From NCBI GenBank assembly GCA_019308685.1, contig JAFDHQ010000020.1:1-33797 (forward strand): 33,797 nucleotides of DNA, in the 5' to 3' direction. This stretch comes from Deltaproteobacteria bacterium. GTDB taxonomy: Bacteria; Desulfobacterota; Desulfobacteria; Desulfobacterales; UBA11574. This document shows positions 16,588 to 24,889 of the stretch, piece after piece. The number at the start of each line of letters is the position of its first letter. Position 1 is the first letter of the stretch. The notes below the pieces were generated by a model. That model saw only the letters and a list, made by a program, of their open reading frames with translations, made no database searches and was not told the DNA's origin. The position numbers were made by a program, and so were the translations under genes.

Positions 16588-17022
16588 ATGGAACGGCAAC
16601 ATGGCAAAAGATTTGCGGAAAAACACGGGCCGGATGCAACGCCGAACAGTTTAATTAAAAATGAAATTTTAAAAAGGACTCATAAAAATGAAATCCCTTG
16701 CGCGGTTGCTTTTGAAATAGCAGAGGCATTGCAAGTGTCAGCAGATGCAGTGGGTATGACCGCCGACCTGATGGATTATAAGCTGGTAAAATGCCAACTG
16801 GGATTGTTTGGGTATCCGCCAAAAAAAAAGATTGTGAAGTCTCAAGATCCCGTAGCTGAGGACTTAAAGAATGCCATTTCAGACGCGTTGGATCAGGAGA
16901 AACTTTCTTGCAAGAGCGCATGGAAGATCGCCTCGCGATTTAAAATCCACAAAATGAAAATCAGCGGTGCCTGCGAGGCCATGGGGGTCAAGATAACCCA
17001 CTGCCAGCTGGGAGCGTTTTAG
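16588..17022 (+). CDS. Conserved hypothetical protein with two tandem HTH-like repeats
   Basis: Protein of 144 residues, soluble and basic, with a good AAGGAG 7 bases before the ATG. It contains an internal duplication of about 40 residues. Repeat 1 (about 36-74) runs CAVAFEIAEALQVSADAVG ... KLVKCQLGLFG. Repeat 2 (about 110-144) runs CKSAWKIASRFKIHKMKISG ... KITHCQLGAF. Both repeats keep the starting Cys, the A-x-x-IA spacing of a helix-turn-helix-like pair and the terminal CQLG. I recall similar uncharacterised proteins in delta-proteobacteria but know no function. The duplicated fold and basic charge would fit DNA or RNA binding; this is inference. The terminal G of its TAG stop is also the first base of an inverted-repeat element. 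Confidence 0.7.
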   Translation: MERQHGKRFAEKHGPDATPNSLIKNEILKRTHKNEIPCAVAFEIAEALQVSADAVGMTADLMDYKLVKCQLGLFGYPPKKKIVKSQDPVAEDLKNAISDALDQEKLSCKSAWKIASRFKIHKMKISGACEAMGVKITHCQLGAF

Positions 17023-17189
17023 CGTCCATCCATAAACGGCATCTTTCGGCCCCCGGCAGCGTTCTCGCTCGTTTTCAATCCTTGACATAGCGCGCTATGC
17101 TTGTCGGAGATCCCGTGATGTTTTCGGGGAGGTTGAAAACTCGCTCGGGCCTGGCCGGAAACCAAAACCTACCATTTATGGATGGACAC
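17022..17189. repeat. Inverted-repeat element, GTGTCCATCC family, copy 1
   Basis: The left end GCGTCCATCCATAAACGG starting at 17022 and the right end CCATTTATGGATGGACAC ending at 17189 are inverted copies. Inside are a second inverted pair (GTTTTCAA and TTGAAAAC) and a perfect 14-bp palindrome CATAGCGCGCTATG. It aligns along its whole length with the element at 32291-32432, except for about 27 extra bases (near 17101-17130) just right of the central palindrome. It starts exactly at the stop codon of the preceding gene. No coding capacity. Confidence 0.75.
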
Positions 17190-17242
17190 GAATTCGTTAA
17201 GTTTTATTTTTTCCTCCTGACTCAATTATATCCCGTCAATTT

Positions 17243-17293
17243 TCTGACACATCGTTAAATTTCTGATAAAAGAATGATGTCAGAATTTTTTTT
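17243..17293 (+). terminator. Possible rho-independent terminator
   Basis: TCTGACA (17243-17249) pairs with TGTCAGA (17278-17284), extended by ATC and GAT with one bulge, and is followed by eight Ts (17286-17293). The loop is long (about 26 bases), so the hairpin is unusual. It separates the gene ending at 17022 from the PilZ gene. Confidence 0.35.
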
Positions 17294-17356
17294 GGAACCC
17301 CAATTAAGGAGCATAACTGTTTATTGTTATTGATATAAAATTATTTTCAAATTTTT

Positions 17357-17372
17357 TGGCACAAAAAGTGCT
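17357..17372 (+). promoter_or_regulatory. Sigma-54-type (-24/-12) promoter of the zinc-ribbon/PilZ gene
   Basis: TGGCACAAAAAGTGCT matches the RpoN consensus TGGCAC-N5-TTGCW at all key positions. The invariant GG (17358-17359) and GC (17370-17371) are exactly 12 bases apart. Transcription would begin near 17383, giving a leader of about 67 bases to the ATG at 17450. No enhancer-binding protein gene is in the window, so the activator is unknown. Confidence 0.65.
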
Positions 17373-17449
17373 AACGTGCTGTAATGATAATGAAGGGTCG
17401 GTAAGCTTCTTCGATTCAATAACCCCATGAAAAAGGATCAATTAAATCC

Positions 17450-17908
17450 ATGAAAACGGTTTATGTTAACGATGCCAATCAAGCATCGATAATCTGTCCC
17501 AAATGCGGCTTTACCAAAGAGATAGATATGACGAATTTCAAGAATGCTCAAAAGAGCCTGAAGGGAAAATGCCGATGTGGCGAGGTTTTTGGGTTCAGCA
17601 TCGAATTTCGAAAAAACTACCGCAAGAAAGTCAGACTCGCCGGCGAATACCGTATTAACAGAAAAGAGAAAAAGGGCGAAATCATCGTTGAAGACCTTTC
17701 AATGAATGGCATTCGGTTTGTAAATTTAGGATTACATCAAATTTCGATAGATGATACATTGGAAATAAAATTTGAGTTAGATAACCAGATGAGATCAGAA
17801 ATCAACACACTCGTTCAGGTGGTATGGGTGAAAGATCAAATGGTCGGCGCAAAATTCAGCGGACCGAAATCGTTTAAATCGGAGTTGGGCTTTTATTTGA
17901 GAACATAA
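17450..17908 (+). CDS. Zinc-ribbon/PilZ-domain protein, paralogue 1
   Basis: Protein of 152 residues. Residues 1-50 hold a zinc-ribbon-like set of cysteines (CPKCG and CRCGEVFGF). A PilZ domain follows from about residue 54: the arginine motif RKNYR, then DLSMNG matching D/N-x-S-x-x-G, so both c-di-GMP contact motifs appear intact. Members with these motifs bind c-di-GMP; binding here is inferred. A paralogue of identical length and layout lies at 29854-30312. The only SD-like sequence (AAAAAGGA) is 13 bases from the ATG and sits inside an eight-codon frame (17427-17453) whose TGA overlaps this ATG, which may be chance. A sigma-54-type promoter precedes the gene. Confidence 0.82.
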   Translation: MKTVYVNDANQASIICPKCGFTKEIDMTNFKNAQKSLKGKCRCGEVFGFSIEFRKNYRKKVRLAGEYRINRKEKKGEIIVEDLSMNGIRFVNLGLHQISIDDTLEIKFELDNQMRSEINTLVQVVWVKDQMVGAKFSGPKSFKSELGFYLRT

Positions 17909-17982
17909 ATGCCATGTACATGAAAACCTCCGACTCGTGCAAAATTCAGGAAATAATTTTTAAAATTTCAATAATTGAAGAT

Positions 17983-18011
17983 TTGACACGTCAATTGCGG
18001 TCAGATATCTA
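17983..18011 (+). promoter_or_regulatory. Promoter with overlapping inverted repeat upstream of the UDP-sugar dehydrogenase
   Basis: TTGACA (17983-17988) and TATCTA (18006-18011) are 17 bases apart. The -35 hexamer is part of TTGAC-AC-GTCAA (17983-17994), a 5-bp inverted repeat that could be an operator half-site pair. It lies about 45 bases upstream of the start, which has an excellent AAGGAGG at 18041-18047. Confidence 0.5.
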
Positions 18012-18056
18012 TTCAATGAATCCCCAAAACAAAAAGCAATAAGGAGGTTCAATTCG

Positions 18057-19739
18057 GTGAAACAGTATTCCATAAGTCCTGATGGCGAAAAGTTCCAGTT
18101 ACCCGATCCGGAGGAGTATGCAAGGGAATTCGAACGGCTAAAGAATATCGTACATAATCAACGAGACAAGGGTCGTAAAATTGTGGTGGTCATGGGTGTA
18201 GGATTTGTCGGTGCTGTAATGGCTGCAGTGGTAGCAGATTCGGAAGATGAAAATGGCAACCCCGTCAAGTTTGTCATTGGAATGCAGCGGCCGAGTACTC
18301 GCAGCTACTGGAAGATTCCTTTGCTGAACCGGGGATTGCCCCCTGTACAGGCAGAAGACCCGGAAGTGTTGCCAATGATCCGCCGCTGCGTAAAAGAGAA
18401 AAAGACTCTTACGGCTACGTTTACTTACGATGCCCTGAAGCTAGCGGATGTGGTGGTGGTAGACGTTCAGTGTGATTACCTGAAGGAGTCTTTGGGTGAT
18501 GTGAAGAATGGACAGGCGGACATGGCCGCGTTGGAGATATCCTTGGAGATCATCGCCGAGCATATTACCCCTGATGCGCTTGTGCTTATTGAAACAACCG
18601 TGGCCCCGGGCACCACCGAACAGGTGGCGTATCCCATTATGAGGAAAGTGTTTCGCAAACGGGGTATTGAGAGTGATCCTCTGTTGGCCCATAGTTTTGA
18701 AAGGGTGATGCCCGGCAAGCATTATGTTGCCAGTATCCGCGATTTTTGGAGGGTTTGCAGCGGAACCAACGAGGAGGCCACTCGCCGGGTGAAAAAGTTT
18801 CTCGAAGAAGTGATTAATACGGATGAGTATCCTCTTACGGTATTAAATCGGCCCATTGAGTCGGAAACGGCAAAAATCGTGGAAAATAGTTTCCGTGCAA
18901 CGATTCTGGCGTTCCTCGACGAATGGAGCCTGTTTGCCGAACGAAATGGCGTTGACCTTATCAAAGTTCTCGAAGCGATCAAAGTTCGACCCACACACAG
19001 CAACATTATTTTTCCGGGACCCGGTATTGGCGGCTACTGCCTACCCAAAGACGGCGGGTTGGGAATGTGGGCATACCGACATATTCACGGGTTTGAAGAC
19101 GATATTTTTAAAGTTACCCCCCTCGCCATCAACATCAACGATACCCGTTCATTGCACGTTGCCCAACTGACCCGAGATGCGCTCCGAAATATGAGCCGTC
19201 CGCTGGCGGCCGCCGAAATCCTGCTCCTTGGAGCCTCTTATCGCGAGGATGTTGGAGACACTCGTTACAGCGGATCTGAGTTGATCGTTCGCAGACTGAC
19301 TGAAATGGGAGCCGAACTTAGGGTGCACGATCCCTATGTGCAGCACTGGTGGGAATTTGAAAAGCAAGACGAGTACCCCTCACCGACGCATAGCCTGAAA
19401 AGGTTCTTCCGAAATCAGGACAAACTTGCCGACCTGCATGTCGAGCAAGATTTGTCACAGGCATTACACGGTTCCGATGCGGTTATTTTTGCAGTCAGAC
19501 ACAAGCATTATTTAGATCTGGACCCCGATAAGGTCGTGGAGACCGCCGGTTCTCCCCTGGCGGTCATCGACTGCTTCGGTATATTGGATGATGCTAAAAT
19601 CAAGCGCTATTTCGAACTTGGCTGTGAGGTCAAGGGATTGGGCCGAGGTCACGTCAAAAGGATTAAGGATCAGGTGCGAGCCGAAAGAGAGGAAATGCTG
19701 CTGGCATTAAGCGCCAAGCACAAAGCGGATCATCCGTAG
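18057..19739 (+). CDS. UDP-glucose/GDP-mannose dehydrogenase family protein (nucleotide-sugar dehydrogenase), long form
   Basis: Protein of 560 residues from GTG with AAGGAGG 9 bases upstream. It has an NAD-binding start (VVVMGVGFVGAVMAAVVAD, about 42-60), the central phrases LIETTVAPGTTEQVAYP and HSFERVMPGKH, the catalytic segment GPGIGGYCLPKDGG with the active-site Cys, and a C-terminal substrate domain (LLLGASYREDVGDTRYSGS). The family oxidises UDP- or GDP-hexoses to uronates for polysaccharides; ERVMPGKH and the Cys segment are closest to the WecC/TviB-like branch. It is longer than the usual 420-450 residues, with an N-terminal leader of about 40 residues, an insertion around 70-110 and a longer C-terminal part. 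No glycosyltransferase or other polysaccharide gene is near, so product and pathway are open. Confidence 0.85.
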   Translation: MKQYSISPDGEKFQLPDPEEYAREFERLKNIVHNQRDKGRKIVVVMGVGFVGAVMAAVVADSEDENGNPVKFVIGMQRPSTRSYWKIPLLNRGLPPVQAEDPEVLPMIRRCVKEKKTLTATFTYDALKLADVVVVDVQCDYLKESLGDVKNGQADMAALEISLEIIAEHITPDALVLIETTVAPGTTEQVAYPIMRKVFRKRGIESDPLLAHSFERVMPGKHYVASIRDFWRVCSGTNEEATRRVKKFLEEVINTDEYPLTVLNRPIESETAKIVENSFRATILAFLDEWSLFAERNGVDLIKVLEAIKVRPTHSNIIFPGPGIGGYCLPKDGGLGMWAYRHIHGFEDDIFKVTPLAININDTRSLHVAQLTRDALRNMSRPLAAAEILLLGASYREDVGDTRYSGSELIVRRLTEMGAELRVHDPYVQHWWEFEKQDEYPSPTHSLKRFFRNQDKLADLHVEQDLSQALHGSDAVIFAVRHKHYLDLDPDKVVETAGSPLAVIDCFGILDDAKIKRYFELGCEVKGLGRGHVKRIKDQVRAEREEMLLALSAKHKADHP

Positions 19740-20482
19740 TGCGGACTCCGGGATACTCGCATAGGTTACGGGATAGGACGTAAAAATTAAAAACAGTTGG
19801 TTATCGAAACCAGTAGTAACTTCTCAATAAGTTCTAAGTTGTACAGGGGGGTTAAAACTAAAGGCCCAAAACTGTTAAAACTTACCGGCAAAAATGTCGA
19901 CAACTGACCTACAATGGGTTTACAACACCCAAAATGTGGGATTTATCAAAGATGTTTTGATAAAATTATTTTGTACAAATTTTTTTATCAATTTTTTTCG
20001 CCAAATTTTGTGAATTATTTATGGCGCCTCCAGGCAGCGATGAAAAACGATATCACAATTATAAAACCGACTTCAGATTTCAAAATAAATAGCAGTGAGC
20101 TGAAATCAGGCTTATGTGCATAAACGTTGGAGATGGTGCAGGTTTAACACGTTCAAAATTCCTGTGCTCACCACCACATATCCCCGCCCTCGCCTTCAAA
20201 AATATTCTTACCATAGAGCGACATGAAGACCATCAATTGAGAAAAAATTAGTCGTCCTCTATACCCCTAATCCATTTACCCTTGAGTGTTCCGGAAATAT
20301 GGCCAAAAACGGTTTTCAAGTGTATAACCAACTCTTTGTATAGATCATTTAGTAATATACGCAGTAAGTAACGCCCCCTAACTTTACTACATTACGGACA
20401 ATAGTAAAAAAACCCTAAATATTTTACATAAAGTTCCGAAATATATATAGATTGAACTTTTAAATGAATTTTATGCGGTGAA
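19740..20482. other. Intergenic region, 743 bp
   Basis: I see no gene I would support. A 69-codon frame at 19914-20123 has unremarkable composition and no ribosome binding site. An AT-rich hairpin TTTATCAAA-GATGT-TTTGATAAA lies at 19942-19964 and could be a weak terminator for the dehydrogenase gene. I looked for cobalamin and c-di-GMP riboswitch core motifs before the TonB receptor and did not recognise either. The last 80 bases hold a promoter candidate. Confidence 0.5.
20423..20451 (+). promoter_or_regulatory. Candidate sigma-70 promoter of the TonB receptor/YfiR/kinase operon
   Basis: TTTACA (20423-20428) and TATAGA (20446-20451) are separated by 17 bases, roughly 80 bases upstream of the probable receptor start. 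No other comparable promoter is visible before 26853. Confidence 0.4.
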
Positions 20483-20533
20483 TTGAATTTTATACAGGCA
20501 GTCTTTATGAACAATGACAAAGGAATCTTCAAA

Positions 20534-22609
20534 ATGATTAATTTTGGGAAATCGATCCAATCTCATTTTTTGAAGAAATTTCATTGGGGCTTTATCATGC
20601 TCTTAATGGTTTTTCTTTTTATTTGCAGTCCCTTCGTGATTCGAAGCGCAAGTGCAGATTACGTCTCTGAAGAGAGTTTGCCCGATTTGACGGAACTCAG
20701 TATTGAAGACCTGATGAATATCGAAGTTGTTTCTGTCTCAAAAAAAGCCCAGAAATTCTCTGACTCGGCTGCAGCAATATTTGTCATTACACAGGAAGAC
20801 ATTCGGAGATCCGGCGTAAACAGCATACCCGATGCCTTGCGAATGGTCCCTGGTATTCAGGTTGCACGGATCGATGCAAATAAATGGGCTATTAGTTCTC
20901 GGGGTTTCGGCACCAGGTTTACAAACAAATTGCTGGTGCTGATGGACGGCCGAACCATATACACGCCGCTTTACTCCGGTGTTTTTTGGGGCACTCAGGA
21001 CACCGTGCTTGAAGATATAGACCGGATTGAGGTCATCCGGGGACCGGGAGCGGCCATGTGGGGCGCCAATGCCGTGAATGGTGTCATCAATATCATTACG
21101 AAAAAAGCAAGTGAAACACAAGGTACGCTGATTAGCGCAGGTGCCGGGAGCGAAGAGCGTATTTTTAGCAATGTTCGATATGGCGGAAAGATGCACGACA
21201 ACGGATACTTCCGGATTTATGGCAAATATTTCGAACGTGATAATTTCATCGAGCGCGACGAAAGTAGAGGTTCAGATGAATGGGATGCCCTGCGGGCGGG
21301 AGTCCGGTTGGATTGGAACGATTCTTTTACGATACTTGGGGAAATTTTCGATGGTGATTCCGGCGGTAGAATAAATACGGTGACGTTTACGTCCCCATAC
21401 AGCCAGATCATCGAAGACGACATCAAAAACTCCGGCGGACATGTTTTGCTGCGATGGGACAAGTATATATCCGATACATCCGATTTATCCGCTCAGTTTT
21501 ATTACGATCGACTTGAATATGAGTTTAGTCTCTTGGGAACGGAAGTCGACACATTTGATATCGATATTCAGCACCGGTTTCCACTGGGAGAACGCCAGGA
21601 AATTATTTGGGGACTGGGTTACCGTTATATTCAGGATGATATTACCAATACAGATATACTGTCCCTGACCCCCGATGACGATGAGTACGATTTAATCAGT
21701 GCGTTCATCCAGGATGAAATTTCATTTCTGGATAAAACCCTTCACTTTATTATCGGTTCCAAGTTCGAACACAATGACTTTACCGGATTCGAAATCCAGC
21801 CGAATATGCGAATCTTGTGGTCGCCCAAAGATCGATATTCGGTCTGGGCTTCTGTTTCCAGGGCCGTAAGGACACCGAACCGCGTAGAAGATGGCTTCAA
21901 AATCGACAACGCTGTTAAACCCGCCGGTTCGTTACTCCCGGTTTTTCCAGGAGCAGGTGTGGTTAGAATTTTGGGAAACCGCGATTTTGACTCCGAAGAT
22001 CTCCTCGCTTTCGAGTTCGGCGTGAGATCATGGTTTAGGGACAACTTGTCCATTGATGTTGCGGCCTATTATAATATTTACGACAACCTGCGTGATCAAA
22101 CCGCCGGGGTCCCCTTTGTGGATCCGTCGTTCTCTCCTGCGGTTCTCATTTTACCCTATGTAAATAATAACAATATGGATGGTGAAACCTTTGGCATAGA
22201 ACTGGCTGCTGATTATCGGCCGTTTGAATGGTGGAAACTCAAAGCTGCATATACCTACCTTCAAATTAACCTTCATACCGACGGCATTTTAACTCTTGGA
22301 CAGGAAAAAAGCGAGGAAGGAAGCAGTCCCCACAATCAAATTTCATTGCGTTCAACCATGGATTTAAAGAAGAATTTTGAACTGGATTTATGGGGCCGGT
22401 ACGTGGACAACCTCACCGGGCAGAATATAGGCAGTTATATTACCATGGATGCAAGGTTGGCGTGGAAACCGTCGAAAATTGTTGAGGTGGCTGTTGTTGG
22501 ACAAAACCTTTTTGACAAGTCACATCCTGAATTTGAGCCTCAATTTTTGCAAACCATACCGACGGAAGTTGAACGAGGGGTGTATTTAAAAGTCAGCCTC
22601 TCATTTTAA
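20534..22609 (+). CDS. TonB-dependent outer-membrane receptor
   Basis: From ATG 20534 the protein is 691 residues. Start choice: AAAGGA lies 9 bases upstream and the product begins with a long signal peptide (hydrophobic WGFIMLLMVFLFICSPFVI, cleavage near SASA). In-frame TTG 20483 and ATG 20507 are alternatives. After a leader rich in LPDLTELSIEDLMNIEV (a likely TonB-box area), the plug domain shows DALRMVPGIQV, SRGFGTRFTNKLLVLMDGR, IDRIEVIRGPGAAMWGANAV and NGVINIITK. The remainder is an alternating beta-barrel ending in aromatic Phe (LKVSLSF). Such receptors import siderophores, cobalamin or other ligands, or transmit a signal. The ligand is not evident, and no ABC transporter or metal-uptake gene is adjacent. 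Instead it leads a signalling operon, so a sensing role is plausible. Confidence 0.92.
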   Translation: MINFGKSIQSHFLKKFHWGFIMLLMVFLFICSPFVIRSASADYVSEESLPDLTELSIEDLMNIEVVSVSKKAQKFSDSAAAIFVITQEDIRRSGVNSIPDALRMVPGIQVARIDANKWAISSRGFGTRFTNKLLVLMDGRTIYTPLYSGVFWGTQDTVLEDIDRIEVIRGPGAAMWGANAVNGVINIITKKASETQGTLISAGAGSEERIFSNVRYGGKMHDNGYFRIYGKYFERDNFIERDESRGSDEWDALRAGVRLDWNDSFTILGEIFDGDSGGRINTVTFTSPYSQIIEDDIKNSGGHVLLRWDKYISDTSDLSAQFYYDRLEYEFSLLGTEVDTFDIDIQHRFPLGERQEIIWGLGYRYIQDDITNTDILSLTPDDDEYDLISAFIQDEISFLDKTLHFIIGSKFEHNDFTGFEIQPNMRILWSPKDRYSVWASVSRAVRTPNRVEDGFKIDNAVKPAGSLLPVFPGAGVVRILGNRDFDSEDLLAFEFGVRSWFRDNLSIDVAAYYNIYDNLRDQTAGVPFVDPSFSPAVLILPYVNNNNMDGETFGIELAADYRPFEWWKLKAAYTYLQINLHTDGILTLGQEKSEEGSSPHNQISLRSTMDLKKNFELDLWGRYVDNLTGQNIGSYITMDARLAWKPSKIVEVAVVGQNLFDKSHPEFEPQFLQTIPTEVERGVYLKVSLSF

Positions 22610-22672
22610 CTGACACCAGTGGCTGCGACAAACATGGGAATGATATTTAGGTGGATATTACCAGGTTCGATC

Positions 22673-23242
22673 ATGCGAATTTATAGAAACAGGATATTAG
22701 AAATAATAAAGGGTTTCTTACTTTTCGTGGCATTTCTCTTTGTGGTGATCCAGCCCGTTGGACGAGCCACCGCAAGAGTTTCCCTCGAGTACCATGTCAA
22801 GGCAGCATTTCTCTATAATTTTACAAAATTTGTGAAATGGCCCGAAAAAGCGTTTGCAAACGCAACATCACCGATTAAAATTTGCATTCTGGGAGACTCT
22901 CCCTTCGGGCCATCGCTGGATGCCATTAAAAATAAAACAGCCGGCGGCAGAAAACTTGTGATTTTTGAAGCCAAGAGCGTGGATGATGTCGAAGATTGTC
23001 ATGTTCTTTTCATTAGTAGTAGTTCGGAAAAAGAGTTTTTCGATTCGATTGAACGCTTTCGGGAAAAAAGTGTCTTCACTGTAGGAGACAAACAGGGCCT
23101 TGCTCGAAAAGGATGTGTTATTAATTTCATCGTGGTCAACAATAAAGTCCGGTTCGAAATTAATACAAAATCCGCAGAGAGAGCTAATTTGAAGATCAGT
23201 TCACAATTACTGAAAATTGCCAGGATCGTTAATGATGAATAG
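22673..23242 (+). CDS. YfiR-domain (DUF4154) periplasmic protein
   Basis: From the ATG at 22673 the protein is 189 residues; earlier in-frame starts (GTG 22619, ATG 22634) would extend the signal region. Residues 15-31 are a strongly hydrophobic signal segment (FLLFVAFLFVVIQPVG), so the mature part is periplasmic. The phrases YHVKAAFLYNFTKFVKWPEKAF, ICILGDSPFG, HVLFISSSSEKE, FTVGDKQGLARKGCVINFI and FEINTKSAERANLKISSQLL form the complete YfiR domain. In Pseudomonas, YfiR represses the CHASE8-containing diguanylate cyclase YfiN by contacting its periplasmic domain. Here the next gene encodes a CHASE8 kinase, so a similar contact with the kinase is the natural hypothesis. Confidence 0.88.
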   Translation: MRIYRNRILEIIKGFLLFVAFLFVVIQPVGRATARVSLEYHVKAAFLYNFTKFVKWPEKAFANATSPIKICILGDSPFGPSLDAIKNKTAGGRKLVIFEAKSVDDVEDCHVLFISSSSEKEFFDSIERFREKSVFTVGDKQGLARKGCVINFIVVNNKVRFEINTKSAERANLKISSQLLKIARIVNDE

Positions 23243-23251
23243 GAGATTTTA

Positions 23252-24889
23252 ATGCTGTCTTTTCGTGATGCATCGATTAAGAGAAAGCTTCTGGCAAGTA
23301 TCATGGTAACCTGTCTCGTTGCACTGGTCCTGTCGTCTGCGGTGTTTATGGCTTTCCAGATAATCTATTACAAAAGGTCAACCATAAAGGGACTGGCCAC
23401 TCTTGCTGAAATGATCGGCACCAACAGCACTGCAGCCATTGTCTTCAACGATCCCGGTTCGGCTGAACAGACACTCGCCGCATTGAAAGCGGAGCCTACC
23501 ATCACTGAAGCCTTGATATTTAATCCAAAAAATGAGCTTTTCGCAACATATGCCTCAGCAGGAAAGATCAAATCATCTTCAACCCCGACGACTGAAGAAG
23601 AAGGGCATCAATTCAAAGGTAATTTATTAACACTTTGGAGACATATCGTATTTGACGGAAATAAAATTGGGACTGTGTATATAAAATCGGATTTAAAGCC
23701 TTTTTACCGTCAGATCAACCATTTCTTATTGATAATGGTTGCCATTATGATCCTTTCGGCGTGTCTTTCTTATTTACTGGCAACTAAGTTTAGAAAAAAC
23801 ATATCCACACCAATTTTGAGTCTTGCCGAATCCATGAAGAATGTCTCGAACAACAAAAATTATTCAATCCGCCTCAGAAGGACCACAAGAGATGAGCTGG
23901 GATCCCTTATCAATGGATTTAACAACATGCTCGAGCAGATCGAAATTAGAGACAAAGAGCTTGAAAAGCACCGACATCATCTTGAGGATGAAGTCGAAAG
24001 GAGGACTCAGGAGCTCCTCGAAACCAATAGGAACTTAGAGCAGGCAATTCATGAAATGGAGATTGCTAAAAGATCCGCTGAGCTCGCAAATAAAGCAAAA
24101 AGCGATTTTTTAGCCAACATGAGCCATGAATTGAGGACACCGCTGAATCATATCATTGGATTTACCGAACTGGTCGTTGATAAAAACTTCGGAGACATCA
24201 ACAAGACACAGGAGGAATATTTGAATGATGTCCTGGACAGCAGCCGTCATTTGCTGTCCCTCATCAACGATATTTTAGATTTATCTAAGGTGGAAGCCGG
24301 CAAAATTGAACTCGAACCTTCCAGAATAAATCTGCAAGATCTACTTGAAAACAGCCTGACCATGGTAAAAGAAAAGGCGATAAAGCATGGCTTGCAGATG
24401 GAACTCGATGTGAACGGCATACCCGATCTCATCACAGTGGACGAGCGCAAAATTAAACAGATCATCTACAACCTGCTGTCCAATTCAGTTAAATTTACCC
24501 CTGACGGTGGACAGATCCAAGTCACCGCACAAATGATGAATAGTGATGATCTCCATTCTCGTTTAGAAGCTGTTGGACTTTCCCCTTTAAGTTCTGAATC
24601 CGTCGAAAACAATCGGGATTGGGCCCTGCTTTCCGTAAAAGATACGGGCATTGGCATTAAACCGGAGGCGCTGAGCCGGATATTCAATCCTTTTGAACAG
24701 GTTGAAATTTCTATAAGCAGGAAATATCAGGGAACCGGTTTAGGGCTCTCATTGGTCAAAAGCATGGTTGAGCTTCATGGCGGAAGGATTTGGGTTGAAA
24801 GCGAAGGTCTGGGCAAGGGTGCGACATTTTCGTTTGTCATACCGGTGAATATCGATGCCGGCGTAAAGAATGAGGAGTTAAAGAGATGA
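23252..24889 (+). CDS. CHASE8-HAMP sensor histidine kinase
   Basis: Protein of 545 residues. TM1 lies at about 14-38. The periplasmic segment at about 40-150 shows the CHASE8-like phrase GTNSTAAIVFNDPGSAEQ followed by PTITEALIF. TM2 lies at about 155-175. HAMP follows (about 176-228; ending TTRDELGSLINGFNNMLEQI), then a coiled coil, HisKA with phospho-acceptor His292 in SHELRTPLNHIIGF, and HATPase with N box NLLSNSVKFTP (about 407), G1 DTGIGIKPEAL (about 463) and G2 GTGLGLSLVKSM (about 493). All catalytic boxes are intact; there is no receiver domain. GGAG upstream decides the ATG. It lies 9 bases after the YfiR gene and its stop overlaps the response-regulator start (ATGA). Confidence 0.93.
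   Translation: MLSFRDASIKRKLLASIMVTCLVALVLSSAVFMAFQIIYYKRSTIKGLATLAEMIGTNSTAAIVFNDPGSAEQTLAALKAEPTITEALIFNPKNELFATYASAGKIKSSSTPTTEEEGHQFKGNLLTLWRHIVFDGNKIGTVYIKSDLKPFYRQINHFLLIMVAIMILSACLSYLLATKFRKNISTPILSLAESMKNVSNNKNYSIRLRRTTRDELGSLINGFNNMLEQIEIRDKELEKHRHHLEDEVERRTQELLETNRNLEQAIHEMEIAKRSAELANKAKSDFLANMSHELRTPLNHIIGFTELVVDKNFGDINKTQEEYLNDVLDSSRHLLSLINDILDLSKVEAGKIELEPSRINLQDLLENSLTMVKEKAIKHGLQMELDVNGIPDLITVDERKIKQIIYNLLSNSVKFTPDGGQIQVTAQMMNSDDLHSRLEAVGLSPLSSESVENNRDWALLSVKDTGIGIKPEALSRIFNPFEQVEISISRKYQGTGLGLSLVKSMVELHGGRIWVESEGLGKGATFSFVIPVNIDAGVKNEELKR

Noticed and set aside
17427-17453. Eight-codon leader frame overlapping the PilZ start (ATGA)
   Set aside because: Very short, with no attenuator structure or ribosome binding site of its own; probably chance, though mentioned in the gene entry.
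19914-20123. 69-codon frame in the 743-bp gap
   Set aside because: No ribosome binding site, no recognisable domain, and the region is AT-rich with an internal hairpin; not enough to call a gene.
19740-20482. Cobalamin or c-di-GMP riboswitch before the TonB receptor
   Set aside because: Looked for the conserved core motifs of both classes and did not recognise them; a covariance-model search would be decisive.
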